Shown in pieces: positions 27,470 through 37,594 of a stretch of 64,000 nucleotides of DNA. Origin of the DNA: Prochlorococcus marinus XMU1412 (GTDB lineage Bacteria > Cyanobacteriota > Cyanobacteriia > PCC-6307 > Cyanobiaceae). The stretch covers positions 1 through 64,000 of the forward strand of contig NZ_JAAORJ010000002.1 in the NCBI RefSeq assembly GCF_017696315.1. The letters are read 5' to 3'. The notes under the pieces were generated by a model. That model was not told the DNA's origin and did no database searches. It saw nothing but the letters and a program-made list of their open reading frames with translations. The stretch's first letter is position 1, and each line of letters starts with the position of its first letter. The position numbers and the translations under genes are program-made.

Positions 27470-28510
27470 ATGTTTGGGTTAATAGGCCACTCAACCAGTT
27501 TTGAAGATGCAAAGAGAAAAGCTTCGATGCTAGGCTTTGATCATATTGCTGATGGTGACTTGGATGTTTGGTGTACTGCTCCTCCTCAGCTTGTTGAAAA
27601 TGTAGAAGTTAAGAGTGCTACTGGAATATCTATTGAAGGTTCTTATATAGATTCGTGCTTTGTTCCTGAAATGCTTTCTAGGTTTAAAACGGCTAGAAGG
27701 AAGGTACTAAATGCTATGGAACTAGCTCAGAAAAAAGGGATTAACATTACCGCTTTAGGAGGATTTACTTCTATTATTTTTGAGAATTTTAATCTTCTAC
27801 AGCATAAACAAATTAGAAATACTTCATTAGAGTGGGAAAGGTTTACTACTGGCAATACTCATACCGCCTGGGTTATTTGTAAGCAACTAGAAATAAATGC
27901 GCCTCGCATTGGGATAGACCTTAAAAAAGCAACTGTTGCTGTAATTGGTGCTACAGGAGATATTGGTAGTGCTGTTTGTAGGTGGCTTATCAATAAAACT
28001 GGGATTTCAGAACTTCTTATGGTAGCAAGACAACAAGAACCTCTAGCGCTGTTACAAAAAGAATTAGATGGTGGCATCATAACAAGCTTAGATGAGGCAT
28101 TGCCAAAGGCGGATATTGTCGTATGGGTTGCAAGTATGCCTAAAACTATTGAAATTGATACTGATAACTTAAAAAAACCATGTTTAATGATTGATGGTGG
28201 ATACCCCAAAAATCTTGATGAGAAATTTCAGGGTGAAAATATTTATGTTTTAAAAGGAGGTATAGTAGAGTTTTTCAATGATATTGGTTGGAATATGATG
28301 GAACTTGCCGAAATGCAAAACCCTCAGCGAGAAATGTTTGCTTGCTTTGCAGAGGCTATGATTTTAGAATTTGAAAAGTGTCATACAAACTTTAGTTGGG
28401 GAAGAAATAACATTTCCCTTGAAAAGATGGAATTTATTGGGGCAGCTTCTTTAAAGCATGGTTTTTCCGCCATTGGACTTGATAAGCAGCCTAAAGTATT
28501 AACTGTATAA
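27470..28510 (+). CDS. aar: Long-chain acyl-ACP reductase
   Basis: 346 residues. It reduces acyl-ACP to fatty aldehyde with NADPH, feeding ado. The N-terminal [18 protein letters not shown] is the family signature. A Rossmann motif GATGDIGS lies at residues 160-167, and the catalytic cysteine is Cys292 ([11 protein letters not shown]). The gap after ado is 108 bp and holds an A/T dyad, TAATTATT...AATAATTA (27371-27396), so aar may also have its own promoter. accA starts 4 bp after its stop, which ties the alkane pathway to fatty-acid synthesis in one transcript. Confidence 0.96.
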   Translation: MFGLIGHSTSFEDAKRKASMLGFDHIADGDLDVWCTAPPQLVENVEVKSATGISIEGSYIDSCFVPEMLSRFKTARRKVLNAMELAQKKGINITALGGFTSIIFENFNLLQHKQIRNTSLEWERFTTGNTHTAWVICKQLEINAPRIGIDLKKATVAVIGATGDIGSAVCRWLINKTGISELLMVARQQEPLALLQKELDGGIITSLDEALPKADIVVWVASMPKTIEIDTDNLKKPCLMIDGGYPKNLDEKFQGENIYVLKGGIVEFFNDIGWNMMELAEMQNPQREMFACFAEAMILEFEKCHTNFSWGRNNISLEKMEFIGAASLKHGFSAIGLDKQPKVLTV

Positions 28511-28513
28511 ATT

Positions 28514-29521
28514 ATGGCTAAACGTTACCTCCTTGATTTTGAAAAGCCTCTTGTTGAACTTGAGAAGCAGATAGATCAAATTAAAGAATTAGCTCGAGAT
28601 TCAGAGGTAGATGTTAGTCAACAGCTTCTACAGCTGGAAACCTTAGCTGCTAGAAGAAGAGAAGAAATTTTTAAATCTCTCACCCCTGCTCAAAAGATTC
28701 AGGTAGCTAGACATCCTCAAAGGCCAAGTACTTTGGATTTTGTTCAAATGTTTTGTGATGACTGGATCGAGTTACATGGAGACAGAAATGGTGGCGATGA
28801 TATGGCACTAATTGGGGGGATAGGTTCGATAAATAATAGGCCAGTGTTGATGTTAGGGCATCAGAAAGGAAGGGACACAAAAGAAAATGTAGTAAGAAAC
28901 TTTGGGATGGCAAAACCAGGAGGTTACAGAAAAGCTCTTAGATTAATGCAGCATGCAAATAGATTTTCTTTGCCAATTCTTACATTTATTGATACTCCTG
29001 GAGCTTATGCCGGTTTAAAAGCTGAAGAACAAGGTCAAGGAGAAGCGATTGCAAGAAACCTTCGAGAGATGTTTGGATTGAAAGTCCCAATTGTGGCTAC
29101 TGTTATTGGAGAAGGAGGTTCAGGAGGCGCACTTGGAATTGGTGTTGCAGATAGGTTACTAATGTTTGAACACAGTGTTTACACAGTTGCTAGTCCGGAA
29201 GCATGTGCATCAATTTTGTGGAGGGATGCTGCGAAGGCACCAGAAGCTGCATCAGCACTTAAAATTACAGGTAAAGATTTACTTAAATTAGGTATAATAG
29301 ATGAGGTATTACCAGAACCTTCTGGTGGGAATAATTGGGCTCCTTTAGATGCTGGTTACACACTAAAAGCGGCTATCGAGAAACATCTTAATGCTTTAAT
29401 GCAAATGCCCGAAGACGAATTAATTGAGGAAAGATATAAAAAGTTTAGAGTTTTAGGTAAATTTATCGAAGCAAATAATATTGAAGAGATTTATAGTGAA
29501 ATTCCCCAAAAAACTGAATAA
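28514..29521 (+). CDS. accA: Acetyl-CoA carboxylase carboxyltransferase subunit alpha
   Basis: 335 residues. AccA with AccD transfers CO2 from biotin to acetyl-CoA, making malonyl-CoA. Family signatures are [14 protein letters not shown] near the N-terminus, [41 protein letters not shown] and [16 protein letters not shown]. It begins 4 bp after aar and is followed immediately by the short-chain dehydrogenase. The context implies shared expression with alkane synthesis. Confidence 0.97.
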   Translation: MAKRYLLDFEKPLVELEKQIDQIKELARDSEVDVSQQLLQLETLAARRREEIFKSLTPAQKIQVARHPQRPSTLDFVQMFCDDWIELHGDRNGGDDMALIGGIGSINNRPVLMLGHQKGRDTKENVVRNFGMAKPGGYRKALRLMQHANRFSLPILTFIDTPGAYAGLKAEEQGQGEAIARNLREMFGLKVPIVATVIGEGGSGGALGIGVADRLLMFEHSVYTVASPEACASILWRDAAKAPEAASALKITGKDLLKLGIIDEVLPEPSGGNNWAPLDAGYTLKAAIEKHLNALMQMPEDELIEERYKKFRVLGKFIEANNIEEIYSEIPQKTE

Positions 29522-29522
29522 C

Positions 29523-30230
29523 TTGAAACTAGCTTTTATAACGGGTGCTACGAAGGGTATTGGTAGATCTACCGCAATTACTTTCGCCAATGCTGGCTGG
29601 GATTTAATTTTACTCTCCAGGGATATGGATTTAATGGAGAAACTAAAGAGCGAACTGTTCACTACTAAATCAAAAATTAACCTAGTAAAGTGTGATTTAT
29701 CTAATCCTTTAGAAATAGAGCATTGTGTTAAAGAGGCAATTGAGAAGTATGGGTGCCCTTCAGTATTGATAAATAATGCCGGTTGCGCATTTAATGGCCC
29801 TTTAGTTGAAATGGAATTAGATCAATGGGAACAAACTATTCAAATAAACCTCACAAGTGTTTTTCAAATTTGTAGTTTAATAGTCCCTCAAATGAGAAAA
29901 AATGGTGGTTTAGTTATTAATGTTAGTAGTCATGCCTCTTATAATGCATTTCCCCAATGGGGAGCATATTGTATTTCAAAGTCTGCACTAGTTATGTTTA
30001 CTAAATGCTTGAGGGAAGAGGAGAGATCTAATTCAATTAGAGCCTGCACAATAACTTTAGGCTCAGTAAATACTCCTCTTTGGGACTCAGAATCTATAAA
30101 TGCTGATTTTGATAGAACTTCTATGCTCTCCTCAAGCGAAGTGTCAGATACTATTCTCTATATGGCTCAACAACCTGCATCACAACTGATTGAAGACTTA
30201 ACTTTAATGCCCTCCGGAGGAGCTTTCTAA
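29523..30230 (+). CDS. Short-chain dehydrogenase/reductase
   Basis: 235 residues from TTG 29523, which starts right after the accA stop. A longer in-frame start at 29481 lies inside accA and adds residues not typical of the family, so the TTG is preferred. The cofactor motif TGATKGIGRS, NNAG near residue 80, the catalytic Ser in INVSSHAS and YCISK (Tyr and Lys) are all present. This is a classical SDR acting on an unknown alcohol or ketone. An FabG-like role is possible because of its neighbour accA, but is not proved. Confidence 0.85.
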   Translation: MKLAFITGATKGIGRSTAITFANAGWDLILLSRDMDLMEKLKSELFTTKSKINLVKCDLSNPLEIEHCVKEAIEKYGCPSVLINNAGCAFNGPLVEMELDQWEQTIQINLTSVFQICSLIVPQMRKNGGLVINVSSHASYNAFPQWGAYCISKSALVMFTKCLREEERSNSIRACTITLGSVNTPLWDSESINADFDRTSMLSSSEVSDTILYMAQQPASQLIEDLTLMPSGGAF

Positions 30231-30383
30231 ACATTCTTTTTCTTTTCTTAATCCTTAAAAAGTGATTTTTTTTAGGGCTAAGCGAACCCGATTAAACAAA
30301 AGAATGTGATATAGTGTATAAGCAATTAAGCCTTAAGAAGATACAGTTAATTAAGTTGCGTACAATTTTCTGTCAAGAATTTT

Positions 30384-31124
30384 ATGACCTCTACATTACC
30401 CAACGATAATATTAGAAACTTTGACGATCAGATTACTAATAAATTAATCTCCGAAATTATAAGAGACAGAATTAAGAATTCTGGTACAAGATTTAGTGCT
30501 AACGATAATATTTCCGATTTTATAAATCCAGGTGAATTAGAAATTTTAGAAAAAGAAGTAGCCTCAAGAGTTAAAGATTTACTTAAGTCCCTCGTAATTG
30601 ATGTTGAAAATGATCATAATACTCAAGAAACTGCTGAAAGAGTTTCAAAAATGTACCTAAATGAAGTTTTTAAAGGCAGATATCATGAACAACCTAAAGT
30701 TACAAGTTTCCCTAATGATAAGAATCTTGATGAAATTTATACAGTTGGCCCAATTTCGGTTAGATCTGCATGTTCACATCACTTAGTTCCAATTTTAGGA
30801 GAGTGTTGGATAGGTATTAAACCTGGAAATAAAGTCATAGGACTTTCAAAATTTGCGAGAGTTGCTGATTGGGTTTTTTCAAGACCTCATATACAGGAAG
30901 AAGCTGTAATGATACTTGCAGATGAAATTGAAAAACTGTGTGAACCTAAAGGTTTAGGTATTATTGTAAAGGCCCAACATTATTGTATGAAGTGGAGAGG
31001 AGTTAAAGAGCCAAATACAAGTATGATTAATTCTGTGGTTAGAGGCGATTTTAGACACGATTTAAGTTTAAAACAAGAATTTTTTGAGCTTGTAAAACAG
31101 CAGTCTGCTACTAATAATTACTAA
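30384..31124 (+). CDS. folE: GTP cyclohydrolase I
   Basis: 246 residues. It opens GTP to dihydroneopterin triphosphate, the first step of folate and pterin synthesis. Signatures are TAERVSKMYLNEVF, the zinc-site segment SACSHHLVPILGECWIGI and the late GLGIIVKAQHYCMKWRG with the second cysteine. The first 60 residues are a polar extension. A possible -10 box, TATAGT, lies at 30310-30315. The gene converges with trpF, the stops overlapping by 4 bp. Confidence 0.95.
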   Translation: MTSTLPNDNIRNFDDQITNKLISEIIRDRIKNSGTRFSANDNISDFINPGELEILEKEVASRVKDLLKSLVIDVENDHNTQETAERVSKMYLNEVFKGRYHEQPKVTSFPNDKNLDEIYTVGPISVRSACSHHLVPILGECWIGIKPGNKVIGLSKFARVADWVFSRPHIQEEAVMILADEIEKLCEPKGLGIIVKAQHYCMKWRGVKEPNTSMINSVVRGDFRHDLSLKQEFFELVKQQSATNNY

Positions 31125-31777
31125 TTTCTTTTTAAAAATTTAAAAAGATCTTTTGTTTTTTTAATATCTTTTATACCTGGTGATACTTCAATACTACTTG
31201 AAATATCTAATCCATCTGGCTTGAAGTCAGTGAGGATTTCATCAATCCATTCAATTGATATTCCACCTGCCAACCACCATGGTTTGCTAAATTGCAAATT
31301 CTTTAAATAAATAGAATTTATTTTTTTCCCTGAACCTCCATAAGTTTCTTTATTCCAAGAATCAAGTAGTATCGCATCTACAAAATCTTCAAAAGGTTTT
31401 ATTTTATCTATGTCCTTTTCCGTTTTTATTCTGAAAGCCTTCCATAAACCAATATTAGGAATTTTTTCCCTTATTTTTTTGCAATAATCAATATCTTCAT
31501 CTCCATGTAATTGAATTATAGTTTCACTTGGATTTCCTAAGAAATTTTTAATAATCAAGTCTATTGGACAATTTTGTACAACTGATACCCTCTCGATTTT
31601 TGGATACAACCTTTCTAAGGTTGTAAAAATATTTTTCTTAATTTCAGCGGATATATATCTTGGTGACTCTTCTACGGAAATAATGCCGATAGCATGCGCT
31701 CCTAATTTTGCTACTTGAAGAGCTTGTTCTTCTGAAGTTAGGCCACAAATTTTAATTAAAGTATTACTCTTGGGCAT
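31121..31777 (-). CDS. trpF: Phosphoribosylanthranilate isomerase
   Basis: 218 residues, TIM-barrel enzyme of tryptophan synthesis. The N-terminal LIKICGLTSEEQA holds the catalytic cysteine, and IIQLHGDED, ILLDSW and KPWWLAGGIS are conserved strands with the catalytic Asp. GLDISSSIEVSPGIKD near the C-terminus binds phosphate. It is distant from trpA (62.9 kb in this window), so the trp genes are scattered. It converges with folE (4-bp overlap) and is divergent from the S2P-type protease gene. Confidence 0.95.
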   Translation of the reverse strand: MPKSNTLIKICGLTSEEQALQVAKLGAHAIGIISVEESPRYISAEIKKNIFTTLERLYPKIERVSVVQNCPIDLIIKNFLGNPSETIIQLHGDEDIDYCKKIREKIPNIGLWKAFRIKTEKDIDKIKPFEDFVDAILLDSWNKETYGGSGKKINSIYLKNLQFSKPWWLAGGISIEWIDEILTDFKPDGLDISSSIEVSPGIKDIKKTKDLFKFLKRN

Positions 31778-31832
31778 ATAATAATCCTTTATGTAAAATT
31801 AATATTATTGCTTAATATAGCGGAGATTATTT

Positions 31833-33059
31833 TTGAGAAGTTGGCAAATTTTTAAAATATGGGGAATTCCCTTTAAAGTTCATCCTTATTGGTTTGCGAT
31901 TCTCTTTTTATTCTCATGGAGTATAAGTAATCAGGTTAATTTAACTTCAAGCGATATTTATAATATTAAAGAATCTTGGATTATAGGATTTTTAACTTCT
32001 TTTTTCTTATTATCTTCAATAATTTTTCATGAGGTTTTTCATACTTTTGTTTCAATTAATCAGGGTGTAAAAATAAAAAAAATTACTTTTTATTTTCTAG
32101 GAGCAATTTTGCAAATAGATAAGTATTGTCAAACTGCTTTAGGTAATATAAAAATTGCAATTGTTAGACCTCTTCTATGTTTCGCTACAGCATCTATACT
32201 ACTTTTAATTAGTAATAACAGTGCATCTCAAGAACAAATAGCAGTTAATGTAATTTCTAGAGTAGGTATATTTAATTTATTCTTAGGTTTCTTAAATTTG
32301 ATTCCAATTGGTTCTTTAGATGGGGGGAATTTATTAAAAAGTATTATTTGGCATTTCTCAGGGAGTAAAAATAAAGGAAGAAATTTCCTCAATAAAGTAA
32401 ATTTATTTTTATCTTTTTTTGTCTTATTTTTTGGGATAGTTTGTTTATTTAGATTTAACTTTTATTTTGGTTTTATTCTTTCTTGTTTAGGCTTGTTTGG
32501 AGTTAATTCTTCAAAATCTGAAAGTCAATTTTTTAAAATTGAAAACATACTTAAATTTAGTAAAGTTTCTGAGATCAAATTAAAGCCTTTGAGGAAAATT
32601 GAATACGATGCAAATTTCTCAGAATTTAATACATTAATAAAAAATAAAAAAGATGCATCGGATAAATATTTTTTTGTTACTAATAATGGCAGATGGACCG
32701 GTTTTGTTGATGAGAATATTTTAAAAACTGTTTCCTTAAAAAAATGGGAACGGAAATTTGTTGGAGATTTTAAGAAACCAATCGATAGTTTTGAATGTGT
32801 ATCTCATAACGAAAAATTATGGAAAACTATAGAAAGAATTGAAAAAACAAATGAAGGTTCTTTATTAGTTCTCAATGCTGCAGATATCCCTTTGGGGATA
32901 ATTGATAGGTCAAAAATTGGAAACTTTGTATTGAATAAGTTAGGTTTTAATTTGCCTTCAGAGATTATTAACAAATTAAACTTTAAAAATCATTATCCCT
33001 TGGGAATTGAATTGCCAAGAATAATTAATTCAATGAAGCAGAAAGGAGATCTTCAATAA
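31833..33059 (+). CDS. Site-2-protease-type (M50) membrane metalloprotease with CBS-like region
   Basis: 408 residues from TTG 31833. Membrane segments alternate with the zinc-binding HEVFHT (residues 67-72) and the second catalytic motif NLIPIGSLDGG (about 157-167), both typical of S2P/RseP-like proteases. Residues 250-400 form a soluble domain with a pattern like paired CBS domains (FFVTNNGRWTGFVDE, LLVLNAADIPLGIIDR). Such proteases release membrane-bound regulators. The target is unknown. The stop overlaps the lipoate-ligase-like gene by 7 bp on the other strand. Confidence 0.85.
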   Translation: MRSWQIFKIWGIPFKVHPYWFAILFLFSWSISNQVNLTSSDIYNIKESWIIGFLTSFFLLSSIIFHEVFHTFVSINQGVKIKKITFYFLGAILQIDKYCQTALGNIKIAIVRPLLCFATASILLLISNNSASQEQIAVNVISRVGIFNLFLGFLNLIPIGSLDGGNLLKSIIWHFSGSKNKGRNFLNKVNLFLSFFVLFFGIVCLFRFNFYFGFILSCLGLFGVNSSKSESQFFKIENILKFSKVSEIKLKPLRKIEYDANFSEFNTLIKNKKDASDKYFFVTNNGRWTGFVDENILKTVSLKKWERKFVGDFKKPIDSFECVSHNEKLWKTIERIEKTNEGSLLVLNAADIPLGIIDRSKIGNFVLNKLGFNLPSEIINKLNFKNHYPLGIELPRIINSMKQKGDLQ

Positions 33060-33808
33060 TTCTTGTCATTAAAATTTTTTATTTTTTTATTATCTATGGC
33101 AATATTTTTTAAATTTATATTTGATTTATTTTTCAGGAATGAATTTCTCAAATGTTGAACTATTTCATCATTTGTTAGTTTTATATTTAATTTTGGTGGG
33201 GCTTCTTCTTTGAATAATTTGAACCACAATTTTTTTGGAGGATTTGTTTGAATCTCTCCATGTTGAAGGAATGCACCTTTTTTACGAAATTGGGCACTAC
33301 CTATTCTTTTAAACCCATCTTGATCAACTAAATCAGAAATTAATGAAGTCCCAAAACAATTTGTTTTAATGCTTGATTTTCGTAAATTACCATATCGTAA
33401 GTTTAGACCTAATTCTCTAAAACTTTTAATTAACCAATTATTAATCATTTCATAACTTAAGACTTTATAGTAAATTTTTTTAAAAGTTAATGCATATGTT
33501 ATGCCTCCTGAATGCAGAACAGCTCCCCCTCCAGATGGACGTCTAACAATATTAATTTCACCATTTGATGACAAATTTTTCCAATGAAGAGGAATTTCCT
33601 TTTGGTGATAGCCAATTGAAAGCCAATCCCCAGTCCAATAGTAGAACCTCAATGTGAAAATTATTTCAGGATTCGAAATTGTCTGATCTAAAGAATTTAA
33701 ATCTAAAGCCATTTGATCAAATCCAGGTAAATTGTTTGTTGAAAAAATTAAAGCCTGTTTTTCAATTCCCAAAATTAACTTTGTAGGTTTATTTATGATA
33801 ATTTTCAA
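33053..33808 (-). CDS. Lipoate-protein-ligase-A-like protein
   Basis: 251 residues. The biotin/lipoate-ligase fold motif [15 protein letters not shown] (about residues 91-105) and [17 protein letters not shown] (catalytic Lys) are clear. Candidate roles are attaching lipoate or moving octanoyl groups to E2 or GcvH proteins. The first 32 residues before MALDL do not look conserved, so the start could be internal. It is upstream of nothing obvious on its strand and is divergent from psaM. Confidence 0.8.
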   Translation of the reverse strand: MKIIINKPTKLILGIEKQALIFSTNNLPGFDQMALDLNSLDQTISNPEIIFTLRFYYWTGDWLSIGYHQKEIPLHWKNLSSNGEINIVRRPSGGGAVLHSGGITYALTFKKIYYKVLSYEMINNWLIKSFRELGLNLRYGNLRKSSIKTNCFGTSLISDLVDQDGFKRIGSAQFRKKGAFLQHGEIQTNPPKKLWFKLFKEEAPPKLNIKLTNDEIVQHLRNSFLKNKSNINLKNIAIDNKKIKNFNDKNY

Positions 33809-33909
33809 TAAATTTTTTCTTTCAATTTGTTAATTACGTAACATCATTTTGTAATACTGTTTCAAATCTTCTCTTTTGGGTGGAGAATATAGAAAATAAT
33901 TTTTTTACA

Positions 33910-34014
33910 ATGGAGCCAACTCAAACAATAAATCTAATTGCATTAAGCCTCATAGTTGTTATGCATGCAGGAGTTTTAGCATTAAGACTAGGAATTAGTT
34001 TAGGTAGGAACTAA
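33910..34014 (+). CDS. psaM: Photosystem I subunit XII
   Basis: 34-residue ORF from ATG 33910 to TAA 34012. The reading [18 protein letters not shown] is the start of a single hydrophobic helix ending LGISLGRN, matching PsaM, a one-helix subunit at the monomer interface of photosystem I. The length is normal for PsaM. It is too short for usual gene callers and is easily missed. It lies between the lipoate-ligase-like gene (divergent) and a small membrane protein on the same strand. Confidence 0.93.
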   Translation: MEPTQTINLIALSLIVVMHAGVLALRLGISLGRN

Positions 34015-34099
34015 AGTCTATTAGAAAATTTAAAATTTATAAGGTAATAATAAAGTAAGACTGAATTGATTTATTCAGTAAAAATATCTAGTACTTAAT

Positions 34100-34447
34100 T
34101 TGTCAAAATCTTTTTATAAAAATAGTATTTTCTACAAAAAATATCTAGGGTCTGTATTTATAAAAAGACAACAGAAACAGGATAATTTTGTATCATTGAT
34201 CTTTTTAATTATAAAAATTAGCTTTTCCCTTTTAGCAATAATAAGCCTGATTAAGCTTGGCTATAGTTCTAAAGTGAGGTTGACTAGATTAAGGGAAATT
34301 GAAGACTCATTTTTATACGAAAAATATAGATTTAATGTTTTAACAGATAAGTTTGATGATTTATTCTCTTCTGAAGGTGAGCAAAGATTTATGAAGGATC
34401 AAGATCAAATAATTTCTAGGGACATTATCAGAGTAATATGGCGTTGA
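34100..34447 (+). CDS. Hypothetical membrane protein between psaM and por
   Basis: 115 residues from a TTG start. The N-terminus is basic (SKSFYKNSIFYKKYLG). One membrane segment lies at about residues 33-52 (SLIFLIIKISFSLLAIISLI). The C-terminal half is charged and helical (SSKVRLTRLREIEDSFLYEKYRF...). I do not recognise the family. It sits in the photosystem/pigment block, 48 bp before por, so a thylakoid-related role is possible but only by position. Confidence 0.65.
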   Translation: MSKSFYKNSIFYKKYLGSVFIKRQQKQDNFVSLIFLIIKISFSLLAIISLIKLGYSSKVRLTRLREIEDSFLYEKYRFNVLTDKFDDLFSSEGEQRFMKDQDQIISRDIIRVIWR

Positions 34448-34495
34448 TAAGGATGATCTTGTATCATTCTACTTTTCATTTTTCAATTAACTTTT

Positions 34496-35506
34496 TTGCT
34501 AGTGAGTAAGAACATCAAGGGTTTAGTCCTAATAACAGGAACAACTTCAGGGGTTGGATTAAATACTCTAAAACCTCTATTAAGATTTGGATGGGAGGTT
34601 ATAGCAGTTAATAGATCAAATAAAAGAGCTATAAAAATAGCTGAGGAATCTTTGACAAAAGAGGAAGTTAAAAATGTTCACTTTATAGAAATAGATCTTT
34701 CTAACTTGGATGATGTGAGAAAAGGTTGCGATGAAATATTAGAAAGATTTAAGAACCCAATAAATTCTCTTATTTGTAATGCAGCAGTTTATAAACCGAG
34801 ACTAAAGAGACCTGAAAGGTCTGCTCAGGGGTTTGAAAACTCTATGGCAGTAAATCATTTTGGGCATTTTCTTATGATAAACCTACTTATGGAAAATATT
34901 TTATCTTCTGAAAGAGAAATTGTTTTAAATGGCAAATTAACTGTATTCAAGCCAAGAATTACGGTATTAGGGACTGTTACGGCTAATTATTCAGAACTTG
35001 GAGGAAGGATCCCCATCCCTGCCCCAGCTGATTTGGGAGATTTATCTGGATTCAAAAATGGTTTTTTATCCCCAATAAGTATGGCGAATGGAAAGAAATT
35101 TAAACCTGGTAAGGCTTATAAGGATAGTAAACTTTGCAATATGGTGACAGTTCAGGAATTATCAAAAAGATATCCTGCAGAAAAGATTATTGTAAATTCT
35201 CTATATCCTGGATGTGTTGCTGATACAAAACTTTTTAGAGATACACCTTGGTTATTTAGATTCCTTTTCCCGATATTTCAAAAATTCATAACAAAAGGAT
35301 ATGTTTCACAAAGACTGGCTGGAGAGAGGGTCGCTCAAGTGGCAACTTATAAAGAATTTGCTAAACCATCAGTCCATTGGAGCTGGGGAAATCGTCAGAA
35401 AACTGGCAGAAAAGCTTTTTCTCAAAAGTTGTCAAAAAGAATAATTGATACGAAGACCTCGCAACAAACTTATGATTTAACAAGCCAATTGGTTGGATTA
35501 GATTAA
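34496..35506 (+). CDS. por: Light-dependent protochlorophyllide oxidoreductase
   Basis: 336 residues from TTG 34496; a GTG at 34502 is an equal alternative start. POR reduces protochlorophyllide to chlorophyllide using light and NADPH. The cofactor motif ITGTTSGVGLNT is at residues 13-24. ICNAAVYKP and the catalytic YKDSKLCNM (Tyr and Lys) are present. GSVN-type residues and the POR loop fit the family. The genome also has the dark enzyme (chlLNB) 1-6 kb away, so both routes are kept. It is followed by a 187-bp gap with no RNA or gene that I can support. Confidence 0.95.
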   Translation: MLVSKNIKGLVLITGTTSGVGLNTLKPLLRFGWEVIAVNRSNKRAIKIAEESLTKEEVKNVHFIEIDLSNLDDVRKGCDEILERFKNPINSLICNAAVYKPRLKRPERSAQGFENSMAVNHFGHFLMINLLMENILSSEREIVLNGKLTVFKPRITVLGTVTANYSELGGRIPIPAPADLGDLSGFKNGFLSPISMANGKKFKPGKAYKDSKLCNMVTVQELSKRYPAEKIIVNSLYPGCVADTKLFRDTPWLFRFLFPIFQKFITKGYVSQRLAGERVAQVATYKEFAKPSVHWSWGNRQKTGRKAFSQKLSKRIIDTKTSQQTYDLTSQLVGLD

Positions 35507-35693
35507 TTAAGATTAACTATACCCTTAATGTGTTAGCCAAACCTATTGGTATCACTAGTTTTAGCTCAATTGAAGATGGTTTTATAAATTAACGCAAAAA
35601 CTTCTTTAACAAATGGTAAAGCCAATCTATTCATTAATAAAATTATTGACAGTCGCTCTAAAATGAAAGGAAATCAGTCTCGCTTTTAAATAA

Positions 35694-36437
35694 ATGTTAG
35701 AGAGTAAATTTTGCAGAGAATTATATGAACTATCAGGTATTCCACCTTCAGAAGCTTTGCAGCTAATTTACTATTGGGATGGCAAAGGTGGTTCGGAGGA
35801 ACAACCTGTTCATTTAAGACCAAAAAATTCAACTCCTTTGTTTAGAGCCGTAGTGGAATATAAACATTGTGCATATGGAATTTCTTATTCAGCTAAAGGT
35901 GATTGGTGGATGCCTGGACATTCAGAAGTGCCAAATACTTTTATCCCATGGGACGAAATTAACCTATTAAAATATAAATCCAAAGGCTTTGGTAATGCGG
36001 AAATTGAGACGGATTACTTTTACTTACTTGCACCTGAAGATTTTTTAGATGAAATTTATACATACTTCGTTCTTTTTTCATATCATGCATCTTTGTTCTC
36101 TGGTAAAGCCCCTCCTTTGATAAAAAATCCAGTAAATAATGGAATTATAATTTCATTAGGTTGGCAAAATTTATTTGAAAATGGATATCCCACTAATACT
36201 ACAAATAATGACTTCCTTTCATTTTGTTATACACTTTTAACCAATAAAAGAATCGATCCAAACTCATTGGATAATGAATCTGAACCTATAACTGAAAGTG
36301 TTCCCGAGGGCGGTAACTATGCTTCTGAAGACAAACTTGAAAAAAAGCTAATAGAGTTGAAAGATTTGAGAGAAAAAGAATTAATATCTGAAGATGAATA
36401 TATCAAATTAAAACAAAAAACTCTTGGATTAAATTAG
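35694..36437 (+). CDS. Conserved-looking hypothetical protein with C-terminal SHOCT domain
   Basis: 247 residues. About 190 residues form a compact domain rich in aromatic residues (YYWDGKGG, KGDWWMPGHSE, FYLLAPEDF) that I do not recognise. A linker follows, then a C-terminal SHOCT-like helix pair: KLEKKLIELKDLREKELISE and DEYIKLKQKTLGL. SHOCT modules occur at the ends of many proteins and may mediate oligomerisation. It lies between por and chlL and converges with chlL, but nothing proves a role in chlorophyll synthesis. Confidence 0.7.
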   Translation: MLESKFCRELYELSGIPPSEALQLIYYWDGKGGSEEQPVHLRPKNSTPLFRAVVEYKHCAYGISYSAKGDWWMPGHSEVPNTFIPWDEINLLKYKSKGFGNAEIETDYFYLLAPEDFLDEIYTYFVLFSYHASLFSGKAPPLIKNPVNNGIIISLGWQNLFENGYPTNTTNNDFLSFCYTLLTNKRIDPNSLDNESEPITESVPEGGNYASEDKLEKKLIELKDLREKELISEDEYIKLKQKTLGLN

Positions 36438-36467
36438 AACATTCAATAAAACCATTGTAAATACTAC

Positions 36468-36480
36468 GTTCTCAGAGAAC
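36468..36480. terminator. Dyad between convergent hypothetical gene and chlL
   Basis: GTTCTC-A-GAGAAC is a perfect 13-bp dyad in the 79-bp gap between two convergent stops. It could be a bidirectional transcription end, but no T-run follows on either strand. Confidence 0.3.
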
Positions 36481-36516
36481 ATTTACTTATGACAAAATGG
36501 GTCGGGTTAGTTAAGA

Positions 36517-37404
<888 letters not shown>

Positions 37405-37452
37405 TTAAAACTTAAAACACATTATTATTTATATTCTTGCAGCGCAAATACA

Positions 37453-37511
37453 CATGAAATATGTTTCTAAACAAATATGTATTTAATTGTATTAAAAGCA
37501 TGAAATATGTT
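37453..37511. repeat. Pair of 13-bp direct repeats upstream of chlL
   Basis: CATGAAATATGTT occurs at 37453-37465 and again at 37499-37511, 46 bp apart. Each copy holds the short dyad ACAT/ATGT or close to it. The pair sits 49-107 bp before the chlL start and could be a regulator binding pair or part of the promoter. Confidence 0.45.
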
Positions 37512-37548
37512 CTTATAACTGAATTTTTAGGATTAAATCTATTGGATT

Positions 37549-37566
37549 ATGAGTGAAAATACTCAT
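37549..37566. promoter_or_regulatory. Hairpin after chlB
   Basis: ATGAGT-GAAAAT-ACTCAT is a perfect inverted repeat 28 bp past the chlB stop, on the chlL side. It may end or protect the chlNB transcript. No T-run follows on the minus strand. Confidence 0.35.
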
Positions 37567-37594
37567 GACTTAATTATAGTTTATTAGTAATTAA

